A stretch of DNA of 64,000 bases. Source: Mesorhizobium amorphae. Lineage in GTDB: Bacteria; Pseudomonadota; Alphaproteobacteria; Rhizobiales; Rhizobiaceae. The notes below the pieces were generated by a model. That model was not told where the DNA came from, searched no databases, and saw only the letters and a program-made list of their open reading frames with translations. Shown piece by piece: positions 7,596 through 14,981 of the stretch (the stretch's first letter is position 1; each line of letters starts with the position of its first letter). Both the position numbers and the translations under genes were made by a program. The stretch is taken from positions 124,001 to 188,000 of the forward strand of contig NZ_JHQS01000007.1 in assembly GCF_014843845.1 (NCBI RefSeq), given 5' to 3'.

Positions 7596-8729
7596 ATGGC
7601 TACCCAGCGCATCCTTGACTTCCTCGCCACCCGACGTCCGAACGGCCCGTGCCTGGTCGTCGACCTCGATGTCGTGCGCGACAATTTCCGCGCCTTCGAG
7701 AAGGCGTTGCCCGATTCGAAAATCTACTATGCGGTGAAAGCAAACCCGGCGCCGGAAATCCTGCGCCTCCTTGCTGCGATGGGCTCGTCCTTCGACACCG
7801 CTTCCGTTGCCGAAGTCGAGATGGCGATGGACGCCGGTGCGCCGGCGGACCGCATCTCCTTCGGCAACACCATCAAGAAGGAGCGTGACATTGCACGCGC
7901 CTACCAGCTCGGCATTCGGCTGTTTGCGGTCGACTGCGTCGAGGAAGTCGAGAAGATCGCCCGTGTCGCTCCCGGCGCGCGCGTGTTCTGCCGCGTGTTG
8001 ACCGACGGCGAGGGCGCCGAGTGGCCGCTGTCGCGCAAGTTCGGCTGCGTGCCGGCAATGGCCGTCGACGTGCTGCGCCATGCCAAGACGCTCGGCCTCG
8101 ACGCCTATGGCGTGTCGTTCCATGTCGGCTCGCAGCAGACCGACCTGACCGCGTGGGATCGTGCGCTGGGCGACGCCAAGCATGTGTTCGCGACGCTCGC
8201 CGACGAAGGCATCGTCTTGAAGATGGTCAATATGGGCGGTGGTTTCCCGACCCGCTACCTGAAGGACGTGCCGGTGGCGCAGGCCTACGGCCAGGCGATC
8301 TTTTCGGCGCTGCGCAAGCATTTCGGCAATGCGCTGCCCGAGACCATCATCGAGCCGGGCCGCGGCATGGTCGGCAATGCCGGCGTTATCAAGTCGGAAG
8401 TCGTGCTGATCTCGAAGAAGGCCGACAACGACAATGTGCGCTGGGTGTTCCTCGACATCGGCAAGTTCGGCGGTCTCGCCGAGACGATGGACGAGGCGAT
8501 CCGCTACCCGATCGTCACCGCGCATGACGGTACCGAGACCGCGCCTTGCGTGCTCGCCGGCCCGACCTGCGATTCGGCCGACGTGATGTACGAGAAGACG
8601 CCGTATCCGCTGCCCTTGTCGCTGACCATCGGCGACGAGGTGCTGATCGAAGGCACCGGCGCCTACACGACGACCTACGCCTCGGTCGCCTTCAACGGCT
8701 TCGAGCCGCTCCGATCCTACGTGATCTGA
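7596..8729 (+). CDS. odc2: Ornithine/lysine decarboxylase, PLP alanine-racemase fold (Odc2 type)
   Basis: A 377-residue fold-III PLP decarboxylase, closely like rhizobial Odc2, converting ornithine to putrescine (lysine to cadaverine is often a side activity) in polyamine synthesis. PLP lysine K48 lies in YYAVKANPAPE; HVGSQ, the GGGFP turn and EPGRGMVGNAG bind the cofactor phosphate; C325 in GPTCDSAD is the active-site cysteine contributed by the second subunit. Start MATQRILDF at 7596 has GGAGAGA 7 bases upstream. The frame is open upstream to ATG 7464, but that extension lies in the structured leader and is not part of the conserved protein. Expression is probably controlled by the leader RNA in response to polyamines or ornithine. 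Confidence 0.93.
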   Translation: MATQRILDFLATRRPNGPCLVVDLDVVRDNFRAFEKALPDSKIYYAVKANPAPEILRLLAAMGSSFDTASVAEVEMAMDAGAPADRISFGNTIKKERDIARAYQLGIRLFAVDCVEEVEKIARVAPGARVFCRVLTDGEGAEWPLSRKFGCVPAMAVDVLRHAKTLGLDAYGVSFHVGSQQTDLTAWDRALGDAKHVFATLADEGIVLKMVNMGGGFPTRYLKDVPVAQAYGQAIFSALRKHFGNALPETIIEPGRGMVGNAGVIKSEVVLISKKADNDNVRWVFLDIGKFGGLAETMDEAIRYPIVTAHDGTETAPCVLAGPTCDSADVMYEKTPYPLPLSLTIGDEVLIEGTGAYTTTYASVAFNGFEPLRSYVI

Positions 8730-8745
8730 CGGTTCGAAAGAACCG
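8730..8745. other. Hairpin with GAAA tetraloop after odc2
   Basis: CGGTTC (8730-8735) and GAACCG (8740-8745) form a perfect 6-bp stem closed by a GAAA tetraloop, directly after the odc2 stop. There is no T-run, so it is not a canonical terminator; it may stabilise the mRNA end between odc2 and the acetyltransferase gene. Confidence 0.4.
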
Positions 8746-8826
8746 CTCAGATCATCCCAGGTGGGCGCCCGCCGCCCGCCCGGGCTCGCCTGTGGAACAG
8801 ATCTCCGCTCGTGAAGGATCGCGGAA

Positions 8827-9396
8827 ATGGAAATGCCAGTTGAAATGGTGAACCACTCGCCGGCGTTTGTGATGGTCGCCGAAACCGCCGCCGATGAGGC
8901 GGCGCGCGAGGCTTTGCTCGATCGAGCCATGGGGCCGAAGCGGCGGAAAAAGTCGTCGGAGAAGCTGCGGCGCGGCCGCCGGCCTTCCGAAGGCCTCGCC
9001 TTTGTCGTGCGCGACGCCTCGGGCGCCGTCGTCGGCACCGTGCGGCTTTGGGACGTGAGGCTGGGCGAGGGCGGTCGGGCAGCGCTGCTGCTCGGCCCGC
9101 TCGCCGTCGACCCCGCCCTCAAGAATGCCGGCATCGGCTCGGCTCTGATGCGGCACGCGGTGGCCGAGGCGGCGCGCCTTGGCCACGGCGCCATCCTGCT
9201 GGTCGGCGACGCACCCTACTATGGGCGCTTCGGCTTCTCGGCGGCAAAGACCGGCGCACTTGCCATGCCGGGCCCCTATGAGCGGCACCGGCTGCTGGCG
9301 CTGGAGCTGACGGAAGGCGCGCTTGACGGCGCGCAGGGCACGCTGCGGGCGGCGGGGCGCAAGCTGAAGGCGCTGCCGCTGACGTTCGCGGCGTAA
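8827..9396 (+). CDS. GNAT-family N-acetyltransferase (YhbS-like) downstream of odc2
   Basis: A 189-residue GNAT enzyme. Core strands FVVRDASGAVVGTVRLWDV and LLLGPLAVDP are followed by the acetyl-CoA pyrophosphate loop KNAGIGSALMRHAV (Q/RxxGxG/A variant) and the YYGRFGFSAA segment typical of YhbS-like members. It starts 97 bases after odc2 with AGGA upstream of the ATG, and probably shares its transcript. A polyamine acetylase role is tempting from context but not supported by any specific motif; a protein or small-molecule acetylase of unknown substrate is the safe call. Confidence 0.85.
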   Translation: MEMPVEMVNHSPAFVMVAETAADEAAREALLDRAMGPKRRKKSSEKLRRGRRPSEGLAFVVRDASGAVVGTVRLWDVRLGEGGRAALLLGPLAVDPALKNAGIGSALMRHAVAEAARLGHGAILLVGDAPYYGRFGFSAAKTGALAMPGPYERHRLLALELTEGALDGAQGTLRAAGRKLKALPLTFAA

Positions 9397-9416
9397 GGCC
9401 TCCAGGCAGAAAGCAA

Positions 9417-9439
9417 AACGCCGCCCGATGGGCGGCGTT
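9417..9439. terminator. Bidirectional rho-independent terminator between convergent genes
   Basis: Ten-base arms AACGCCGCCC (9417-9426) and GGGCGGCGTT (9430-9439) with a 3-base loop lie between the converging acetyltransferase and SCP2 genes. A-rich sequence on the left and T-rich on the right flank suit termination in both directions. Confidence 0.75.
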
Positions 9440-9459
9440 CTATCTTGATCCGGAGCGGA

Positions 9460-9744
9460 TCAGCCGAGCAGCTGGCTGAGCGCCATGGCGACCGTCATGT
9501 CGCCCTCGACCTTGATCTTGCCGGACATGAAAGCCATGGTCGGGTTCAGATCGCCTGCAATCAGCGAGTCCAGATCGTCGAGCGAGAGCTTTACGGTGCA
9601 ATCGGTCGGTGCGTCGGTGGTCGAGACGGTCGCGCCGTCGATGACGATGACGCCGTCGCTACCTGTGTCGAACTTCACCGAATGCTCGAAACCGGCGCTT
9701 GCCACGCGCGACTTGATCCGGTCGGCAATCTCCTGAACGCCCAT
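9460..9744 (-). CDS. SCP2 sterol-binding domain protein
   Basis: A 94-residue single-domain SCP-2-like protein, MGVQEIADRIKSRV..., with the family pattern of acidic strand VIVIDGATV, CTVKLSLDDLDSLIAGDLNPTMAFMSGKIKVEGDM and a C-terminal helix. The NPTMAFMSGKIKxxGD segment is the most typical stretch. Such small bacterial SCP2 proteins bind lipids or fatty-acyl-CoA and are linked to fatty-acid or branched-chain acid degradation. An ATG at 9744 with AGGAGAA-like sequence just upstream was preferred over a longer reading frame. A perfect 18-bp palindrome lies about 46 bases upstream. It is cytoplasmic and probably monocistronic. Confidence 0.88.
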   Translation of the reverse strand: MGVQEIADRIKSRVASAGFEHSVKFDTGSDGVIVIDGATVSTTDAPTDCTVKLSLDDLDSLIAGDLNPTMAFMSGKIKVEGDMTVAMALSQLLG

Positions 9745-9789
9745 GGCTGTTCTCCTCGTCTGGTTGCGTTGATGCGCATATAGCTTTGA

Positions 9790-9807
9790 GTTGACGTTTA
9801 CGTCAAC
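9790..9807. promoter_or_regulatory. Perfect palindrome upstream of SCP2 gene, candidate LiuR/MerR-type operator
   Basis: GTTGACGT (9790-9797), TT, ACGTCAAC (9800-9807): arms are perfectly complementary. The core TTGACGTTTACGTCAA resembles the sites of the MerR-family regulator LiuR, which controls branched-chain amino acid and acyl-CoA degradation genes in proteobacteria. The site is where a promoter of the minus-strand SCP2 gene would be. Assignment to LiuR is from recall of its motif and needs a motif search. Confidence 0.55.
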
Positions 9808-9912
9808 GCGGCCGGGATGCGTCATCTTGGTTTTCGGCCGATATGGGAGGCGCCGTCTGAGCTTTCGCCCGAAACCAGACTGGCGCTCGTGGCCGATCCG
9901 CATTGCTGCAGG

Positions 9913-10437
9913 TCAATGTCCCGAGGCTGGCTTGGCCGGTTCCGTGGTCGCTGGCTCATCGTCATTCTTGCGCCGGCGCATAGCGTTGTCGCGGATCTCG
10001 TCCTTGGTCAGGAAGTTGACCTGGTCGACCAACACATCATGCACCAACTCGACGCCGACACGGGCGTTGACGGTTTCGCGGATGGCGTTGCGGAAGGCGT
10101 CGAGATCGATCGTTTCCTTCTTGGTGAAGTCGATCTGCGGATTGGCATAGAGGTAGGAATAGACCTGGTCGGTCATCAGTGCCGCGGCCGGGATCGACAG
10201 TTTCTTTATCTCGGCGGGTTCGACCGTATAGACGAGCTTGGTCAGAAAATAGCCGTCGATCCGGGAATCGCGGATCAGCGGCACCGAGATCATGTCGGTC
10301 TTGACGTAATCGAGACCGCCCAGCATCGGCTTGGGCGTCTCGCCGACGCCATTTTCGCCGGCTGCCTGGAACGAATAGAACACCGCGCCGAGCGTGGCGG
10401 CGCAGATCCAGATCGCGGCGGCGATGAATTTGATCAT
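9913..10437 (-). CDS. Membrane-anchored protein of flagellar locus, FliL-like outline
   Basis: A 174-residue protein with one N-terminal membrane helix (MIKFIAAAIWICAATLGAVF) and a periplasmic domain. The C-terminal part, DAFRNAIRETVNARVG followed by LVHDVLVDQVNFLTKDEI, recalls the end of FliL-type domains, where a helix is followed by a strand bearing the basal-body contact. The similarity is weak and a separate fliL exists at 48 kb. It follows FlgN-like and FlgJ-like genes on the same strand, so a role at the flagellar basal body is inferred from context. ATG at 10437 was chosen; a longer frame reaches into the repeat upstream. Asp/Glu/Lys-rich tail. Confidence 0.55.
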   Translation of the reverse strand: MIKFIAAAIWICAATLGAVFYSFQAAGENGVGETPKPMLGGLDYVKTDMISVPLIRDSRIDGYFLTKLVYTVEPAEIKKLSIPAAALMTDQVYSYLYANPQIDFTKKETIDLDAFRNAIRETVNARVGVELVHDVLVDQVNFLTKDEIRDNAMRRRKNDDEPATTEPAKPASGH

Positions 10438-10454
10438 GTCTTTTTTTCTTGTTT

Positions 10455-10524
10455 GAGCATGATCTTGTCCGAAAACCGGGTCCCACTTTTCGCTGACGCG
10501 GTCCTGCGGTTCGGGATCACGCTC
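10455..10524. repeat. Dispersed palindromic intergenic repeat, copy 2 (diverged)
   Basis: GAGCATGATC (10455-10464) pairs with GATCACGCTC (10515-10524) with one mismatch. The inner segment CTTGTCCGAAAACCG and CCACTTTTCG match, in reverse orientation, the element at 652-698, but about 20 extra bases (GCTGACGCGGTCCTGCGGTT) interrupt the right arm. It lies at the 3' end of the FlgN-like gene and slightly overlaps its coding end, separating it from the next gene. Confidence 0.65.
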
Positions 10525-10939
10525 TCGCCCAGCCGAATTCGCCGGCCGAATAGGTGCCATCGGCTTCGGCGCGCTGGATGGCGTTCTTCAAAAGACCGGC
10601 GACCTCGTTGACGGCGTTGAGATGAGCGAGGATCGCGGCCTCGTTGCGCGCCAGCTTCTGGCGCAGCCGCGTCAACCCCTCGCGGTGCTGTTCCAGGAAC
10701 TCGATTTCGTTGCCGCCCTTGATGGCGCGGGTCAGTTCATAGAGGTAGCGGCTCTTGCGGGCGTTCGACGCCTTGAGGTCGAAGCCGGTGCCGGTGCGAA
10801 TGCCCGCCGTCTCCTCTTCGACCGCTTCCTCGATGCGGCCGATGATGGCGGCAAGGTTACCGGGGCGCGCGAAGGGGATGGGCGCGTCAGGCGCGACCGT
10901 GCGGGCAGGCAGATTGGAGAAGTCCGATTTGTCGGCCAT
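10517..10939 (-). CDS. FlgN-like flagellar protein (probable export chaperone)
   Basis: A 140-residue, largely helical protein without signal peptide. Long helices (about 28-55 and 60-125) contain the patterns LAAIIGRIEEAVEEET and FLEQHREGLTRLRQKLARNEAAILAHLNAVNEV, which resemble FlgN, the cytoplasmic chaperone of the hook-filament junction proteins FlgK and FlgL. It sits 8 bases downstream of the FlgJ-like gene on the same strand, which supports a flagellar role. FlgN proteins diverge strongly, so the call rests on helix pattern, size and context. The last codons run into a dispersed repeat, which may have altered its C-terminus. Confidence 0.55.
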   Translation of the reverse strand: MADKSDFSNLPARTVAPDAPIPFARPGNLAAIIGRIEEAVEEETAGIRTGTGFDLKASNARKSRYLYELTRAIKGGNEIEFLEQHREGLTRLRQKLARNEAAILAHLNAVNEVAGLLKNAIQRAEADGTYSAGEFGWARA

Positions 10940-10947
10940 GTAGGTCC

Positions 10948-11517
10948 CTAGATCTCTTTATCTGTTTTTATGGTTGTCTCATCGCCGGTCATCGACCGCG
11001 CGGCCTGGCGCTGCAGTTCCTGGACCATGGAGGTCGACAGCCGGGTCTGCTGGTCGATCTCGGCCTTGTCCGGGCCGCCCGAAACGGGACCGACGGGCAC
11101 CATGCGCTTGCCGTCCATGTAGTGGTCGGCGAGCAGCGATTTGGCGATGCCGATGCCGCCGCGCGCGGCCATGACATCGGCCATGTGCTCGGCGAGCTGC
11201 GATTTCCACATGTCGCCGGCCAGGCCCTTGCCGTAAACGCCCTCGGTGTCCTTGGGCATCATGTTCTGGATGAAGGTCTGCAGCACCATCGCCTCGAAGC
11301 GCTGGAATTTTTTCTCCGGGTTGGCCGCCCCGGTTGCGTCAGCCGTGCTGCGCGACAGGATCGAGCCAGGACAAGCCGAAGCGGCGGTATCGACCGAAAA
11401 GGTCCCGGAAACACCGCCGGCCCGTTTTGTCAGCGCGGCGCGGGCGGCTTCGATGTCCGCCGGCTCGACTGCGCGGGCAACATCCAGAACGATGTCGCTG
11501 GGTGGAGAAATGGCCAA
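10948..11517 (-). CDS. flgJ: Rod-binding FlgJ-like protein (muramidase-less)
   Basis: A 189-residue protein with the FlgJ N-terminal rod-binding domain: FQRFEAMVLQTFIQNMMPK (helix 1) and VYGKGLAGDMWKSQLAEHMADVMAARGGIGIAKSLL (helices 2-3), at about residues 70-135. It lacks the C-terminal muramidase domain of enterobacterial FlgJ, as usual in alphaproteobacteria; the separate transglycosylase gene at 38 kb may supply that activity. It caps or stabilises rod assembly in the periplasm. Start is taken as TTG at 11517 (AISPPSDIVLDVAR), where the conserved sequence begins; no good ATG is near. It is the first gene of a three-gene set with FlgN-like and FliL-like proteins. Confidence 0.75.
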   Translation of the reverse strand: MAISPPSDIVLDVARAVEPADIEAARAALTKRAGGVSGTFSVDTAASACPGSILSRSTADATGAANPEKKFQRFEAMVLQTFIQNMMPKDTEGVYGKGLAGDMWKSQLAEHMADVMAARGGIGIAKSLLADHYMDGKRMVPVGPVSGGPDKAEIDQQTRLSTSMVQELQRQAARSMTGDETTIKTDKEI

Positions 11518-11601
11518 GAAGGTCCGCCTTTTGCCCGTTTTCGTGTCAAGACAATGCCCCAACAAGCTTGCGGCAGGCTTGCGAGAGAGCCGATGCCTTT
11601 G

Positions 11602-12198
11602 TCAGCCGGCGAAACCGCCTTCATCGAGAAAGCATTGCTCCTCCGGCCGCATGGCGCGGCCGAGGATCGGGTTGCGATGCGGGAAGCGTCCGAACCGCCT
11701 GATGATGTCGCGGTGGTGCTCGGCGCGCTCCAGGTTTGGTCCGCCGGTCTCGCCGGCCAGCGCCACCGAGCGGTCCTGGTCGGCAAGGCTCTCGGAATGG
11801 GCGAAGGGCAGCCTCAAGAACAGCTGCCAGGTCGGGTGCACGTCGTGCTCGAAACCCGCATCGATGGCGTCGGTCGCGATGCGGCGAGCCTTCTCGTCGG
11901 TCGCATACATGCGCGGCGTGCCGCGAAAGGCATTGCGTGGGAACTGGTCGAGCAACACCAGCAGCGCCAGGGCGCCGTATGGTGTTGTCGCCCAGCCGTC
12001 GCAGTCGCCGCGTGCCGCCGCCTCGTGCAGCGGCAGGAAGCGGTCGCGAAAGACGCGGTCGAACTCCGTGTCCTTGGCGAACCACGCGGTGGGTCCCACC
12101 AGCCACCAGAAGTCGATGACTTCGGCGGCTTCGTGAGGCACATTTTCGAGCCCGGATGAACCGGCCCGGTCCTGGATTAGGATCGCTGCCATGGTCAT
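11602..12198 (-). CDS. DUF924 family protein
   Basis: A 198-residue protein of the DUF924 family, all-helical proteins of unknown biochemical function. Family hallmarks are EVIDFWWLVGPTAWFAKDTEFD near the N-terminus, PYGALALLVLLDQFPRNAFRGTPRMYATD in the middle, and the PFAHSESLADQ and HRDIIRRFGRFPHRN segments near the C-terminus. The ATG at 12198 overlaps the stop of the upstream NmrA-like gene (ATGA), indicating translational coupling; a second ATG lies at 12192. It is soluble, with no signal peptide. No function can be inferred from the neighbours. Confidence 0.88.
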   Translation of the reverse strand: MTMAAILIQDRAGSSGLENVPHEAAEVIDFWWLVGPTAWFAKDTEFDRVFRDRFLPLHEAAARGDCDGWATTPYGALALLVLLDQFPRNAFRGTPRMYATDEKARRIATDAIDAGFEHDVHPTWQLFLRLPFAHSESLADQDRSVALAGETGGPNLERAEHHRDIIRRFGRFPHRNPILGRAMRPEEQCFLDEGGFAG

Positions 12199-13106
12199 GC
12201 CGCCCTCTCGGTGCCGGCCAGCGCCGGCCAGTCCTGAGCCTTTGCCCAGTCGGCGAACGAGGTTGGTTTGATCGGCAGCATGCCGATCGTGTCGGCGAGA
12301 TCGACGGCGAACAGTATCGAGCGCTGCCGGTGCACCCAGGCGTAATTGGCGGCGACCTGTTCGGCCGCTTCCTTGCCCAGCATCGCGGTGAGGCCCGTGG
12401 CAAAGTCCGCCAGCGGCACCGGATAGTACTGGACCTGGCGGCCGACAATGTCGGACAGAACATCGCCAATCTGCTGTCCGGTGAGCGCCTCGGGGCCGCC
12501 AATGTCTAAACTCGCGCCGGCAAGCTCCGGTCGGCGCATTGCCTCGACCACATAGGCCGCCATGTCTTCCCATGAGATCCAGGAGGTTCGAAAGTCCGAC
12601 GGCAGCGGATAGGCGAACACGCCACGGTGAACGATCGCAGGCGCGCTCCAGGGCGCGGCGATGTTGCTCATATAGAGCGTCGGCTTGAGGACGATCGACG
12701 GCAGACCGGAAGCCTTCAAACGGTCGATGAGTTCGACCTTGGCCTCCATCAGCGCCGTGCCGGAATGCCTGGAAACATGACCGCTGGCGTTGAACACCAT
12801 AAGCTTGACGTCTGCCGCCAGCGCCGCGTCGATCATGTTGCGACCGTAGCGGAGAATTTCCTTGGGGCCGGCATTGAGCGGCAGTGTCAGCGCCACCGCA
12901 TCGACTCCGAGGCAGGCGAGGCCGACACGGTCGGCATCGGCAAGGTCGCCGCGCACGATGTTGACGCCGTCGCCAAACGGGTCGGGCGAGCCTTTGCGCA
13001 AGAGAAGGCGCACGGTCGCGCCCGCCGCGCGGCAGGCTTGCACGATGGCTGATCCCTGGGCGCCGCCGGCGCAGGTGACCAGAACTGAACTGGGGAAATC
13101 AGACAT
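12195..13106 (-). CDS. NmrA-like NAD(P)-binding atypical short-chain dehydrogenase
   Basis: A 303-residue protein of the NmrA/HSCARG-type atypical SDR family. The N-terminal strand and loop VLVTCAGGAQGSAIVQACRAAG is the nucleotide-binding glycine motif, followed by VRLLLRKGS and IVRGDLADADRV. There is no canonical YxxxK pair, so it may act as a redox sensor or as a quinone/isoflavone-type reductase rather than a classical dehydrogenase. Start MSDFPSSV at 13106 follows GAGGAG-like sequence 7 bases upstream. It is coupled by ATGA overlap to the DUF924 gene. The DUF680-like gene lies 92 bases upstream on the same strand. Confidence 0.8.
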   Translation of the reverse strand: MSDFPSSVLVTCAGGAQGSAIVQACRAAGATVRLLLRKGSPDPFGDGVNIVRGDLADADRVGLACLGVDAVALTLPLNAGPKEILRYGRNMIDAALAADVKLMVFNASGHVSRHSGTALMEAKVELIDRLKASGLPSIVLKPTLYMSNIAAPWSAPAIVHRGVFAYPLPSDFRTSWISWEDMAAYVVEAMRRPELAGASLDIGGPEALTGQQIGDVLSDIVGRQVQYYPVPLADFATGLTAMLGKEAAEQVAANYAWVHRQRSILFAVDLADTIGMLPIKPTSFADWAKAQDWPALAGTERAA

Positions 13107-13198
13107 TAAGTTTGCTCCTCGGTCGCGAGGTGATTCCAAGCGGCGGGTGAGCCCGCCGCTTGGACGTCGGATGTCGACCGTGATGGTCGATCTCGCCA

Positions 13199-13468
13199 TC
13201 AACGGCCCCAGATTCCCTGGCCATAACCCGGCGCAGGCTTATCGAAAGCCGAATTTCCACCCAGCGCCTTTTCGCCATCGTTCGTGCCGATGCTCTTCGT
13301 GCTGTTCGGGTCGATCGAGTAGCCGTTGTCGGACGCCATCGAAGAGTGGCCGGTGACCGGATAGCTGTCGGGGCCCGGGATGAAGTGCGAGCCATAGTGG
13401 TCGCTGCCGGCGAAAGCCATGCCGGCGGCAGACAGGAGCGCAACAGTGGCAAGAATGATCTTCTTCAT
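13199..13468 (-). CDS. Small secreted DUF680-like protein
   Basis: An 89-residue protein with a clear signal peptide (MKKIILATVALLSAAGMAFA, then GSDHYGSHF) and a Gly/Ser/Asp-rich mature part of about 69 residues with no cysteine. The size, the start of the mature protein (GSDxxG) and the N-terminal MKKI..A pattern fit DUF680, a family of unknown function found mainly in Mesorhizobium. It is probably periplasmic. A short inverted repeat GTTAAG-AG-CTTAAC lies at 13483-13496, 15 bases upstream of the start, and overlaps the place for a ribosome-binding site or an operator. Confidence 0.65.
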   Translation of the reverse strand: MKKIILATVALLSAAGMAFAGSDHYGSHFIPGPDSYPVTGHSSMASDNGYSIDPNSTKSIGTNDGEKALGGNSAFDKPAPGYGQGIWGR

Positions 13469-13791
13469 TTCAATTCTCCATCGTTAAGAGCTTAACAATT
13501 GGCGGCCCGCGCTGTGCCTTGCACTGCGTTGATATGGCCGTCTTTTCAGGCACTTAGCACAACCTCCCAGCCGTCATCCTTCTGGACGCGCGGCGGCAAG
13601 GTTGTTCAGCGTACGATCGTCTTGGGTTTGGTCGTGCGCTGTTCGTGAGGCTGCTTACGGCAGCCGGAATCATCGAGAACTCTGGTCCTTCTTCCAAGGT
13701 CGCGGCCGAACCATTCGGCTACGTCAATGCGGCCTGTGGGGAATGGCGGTTCCCGATTACCGTTGCGTCGTAGAGTGAATGCCTCGGATCC
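13469..13791. other. Intergenic region, 323 bases, no gene seen
   Basis: This lies between the 3' end of the methyltransferase gene and the start of the DUF680-like gene, both on the minus strand. It should hold the promoter of the latter. Apart from the short inverted repeat at 13483-13496 I see no convincing gene, terminator or RNA. Confidence 0.5.
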
Positions 13792-14661
13792 TCACTGTTG
13801 CGAGCAGATCCAGGCGCCGGTCATGGGCGGAAACATGATGCAGGCTCCATGTGCGACAGCTTCCTCGCGCAGCCGGTCGGCAAGGTCGTCGATGCCGATC
13901 TCCGCGGCCGTGGTGATGCCTGTCCGCTCCATCGCCGGAATGAGGCTTCTGACGGTCTGCGCGATGTATTCAAAGCCAAGCGATTCCCCGCCGCCTTCGA
14001 CGCGGGCGCCGGAGATCATCTGCGGGACGGGCAAGCCGGCAGCGAGATAGGTCGAAAACAGCTTTCCGCCCATGTCGGTCTCGAAACCGGTTCGCGCGAA
14101 GGCCCGAACGATCCAGCCGAGCACCTGTGTGAAGAGCGGTGTTGTGGGGACGCTTCGTGCGAACGGCATCGACATCTCCTGGAAGGCGACGATGCCGCCC
14201 GGGCGCAAGAACCCTGCCAGACGTCGCAGCGTCTCAGCCGGTTCGCGCAAATACATCAGGACCAGCCGCCCGATGATCGCGTCGAACTTCCGCTCCGGAA
14301 CGAAGCTTGCAAGATCCGCCGAGGCGAAGCGCACCCAGTAGCATTGTCCCGCTTCGACCGCGCGCCGTTCGGCGGCCTCGACCGCATCCTGCGACCGGTC
14401 GATGCCCAGCACCGACCCGCTCGGGCCAACCAGTTGCCCGGCAAGCAGAGAAACGTCGCCAACGCCGCAGCCCAGGTCGAGCACGTGCATGCCTTGCTTC
14501 AGTCCGGCCCGGCGCAGCACATCCTCTGTCAGGTCTCGCACGAAGTCGCCCTGCAGCTGCAGCCGTTTGAATTCGCCTTCGGAATAGCCGAGCGTATACT
14601 GTCTGGTATCAAGGGTTTTGGTCCGGCCATCTGGCCGGCGTTCGACAAAGCTGGTGTCCAC
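13792..14661 (-). CDS. Class I SAM-dependent methyltransferase
   Basis: A 289-residue enzyme. Motif I is VLDLGCGVGDVSLLAG (about 60-75), the acidic residue after strand 2 is in VLGIDRSQDAV, and FDAIIGRLVLMYLREPAETLRRLAGFLRPGGIVAF covers motifs II and III (Methyltransf_25/11 type). It resembles UbiE/COQ5-like small-molecule methyltransferases, but the substrate is not clear. It is divergent from the SARP-hydrolase regulator gene, sharing a 320-base region, so the two may be regulated together. The C-terminus (AYGACIMFPPMTGAWICSQQ-like) is typical of rhizobial members of this subgroup. Confidence 0.88.
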   Translation of the reverse strand: MDTSFVERRPDGRTKTLDTRQYTLGYSEGEFKRLQLQGDFVRDLTEDVLRRAGLKQGMHVLDLGCGVGDVSLLAGQLVGPSGSVLGIDRSQDAVEAAERRAVEAGQCYWVRFASADLASFVPERKFDAIIGRLVLMYLREPAETLRRLAGFLRPGGIVAFQEMSMPFARSVPTTPLFTQVLGWIVRAFARTGFETDMGGKLFSTYLAAGLPVPQMISGARVEGGGESLGFEYIAQTVRSLIPAMERTGITTAAEIGIDDLADRLREEAVAHGACIMFPPMTGAWICSQQ

Positions 14662-14981
14662 TGCCCCGTCTCCTCAACAATCGGTTTGCTGCTGGGGGGC
14701 TGTCGACAACGTTCGGATCCCTACGGCCGGGCGGAGCCTCATGCTCCACCTCGCCCAGAACATGTCCTGGGCCGGTAACCGGGTCCGAGTTGCTTTGATA
14801 TCTGCCGCCCCGCAACGGCACGGGAACAAAATCCCGCCGACGATCTAACGCGATCAACGTGGTCGCAGGATCAGGGAGCCGCGTTTATGCGAGCGTGGTA
14901 GCGAGCGTGGTAAGAGCGACCGCAAATGTGGTATTTTGCGTTGAAAGCAACCGGGAGCGGGGGAACGCAGCCGGGGGCGTG
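14662..14981. promoter_or_regulatory. Divergent regulatory region, methyltransferase / SARP-hydrolase
   Basis: This is a 320-base region between divergent genes. On the right it contains a perfect 12-bp tandem direct repeat GCGAGCGTGGTA (14889-14900 and 14901-14912) and a third GTGGTA at 14928-14933, the latter inside an inverted repeat CGCAAA...TTTGCG (14921-14940). Direct repeats of about one helical turn are the usual target of SARP-type regulators, one of which is encoded immediately to the right. Both promoters should lie here; clear -35/-10 boxes were not identified. Confidence 0.5.

Noticed and set aside
7344..9194. 616-codon minus-strand open frame across odc2 and its leader
   Set aside because: It runs antisense to a conserved decarboxylase and a structured leader; Arg/His-rich composition typical of shadow frames.
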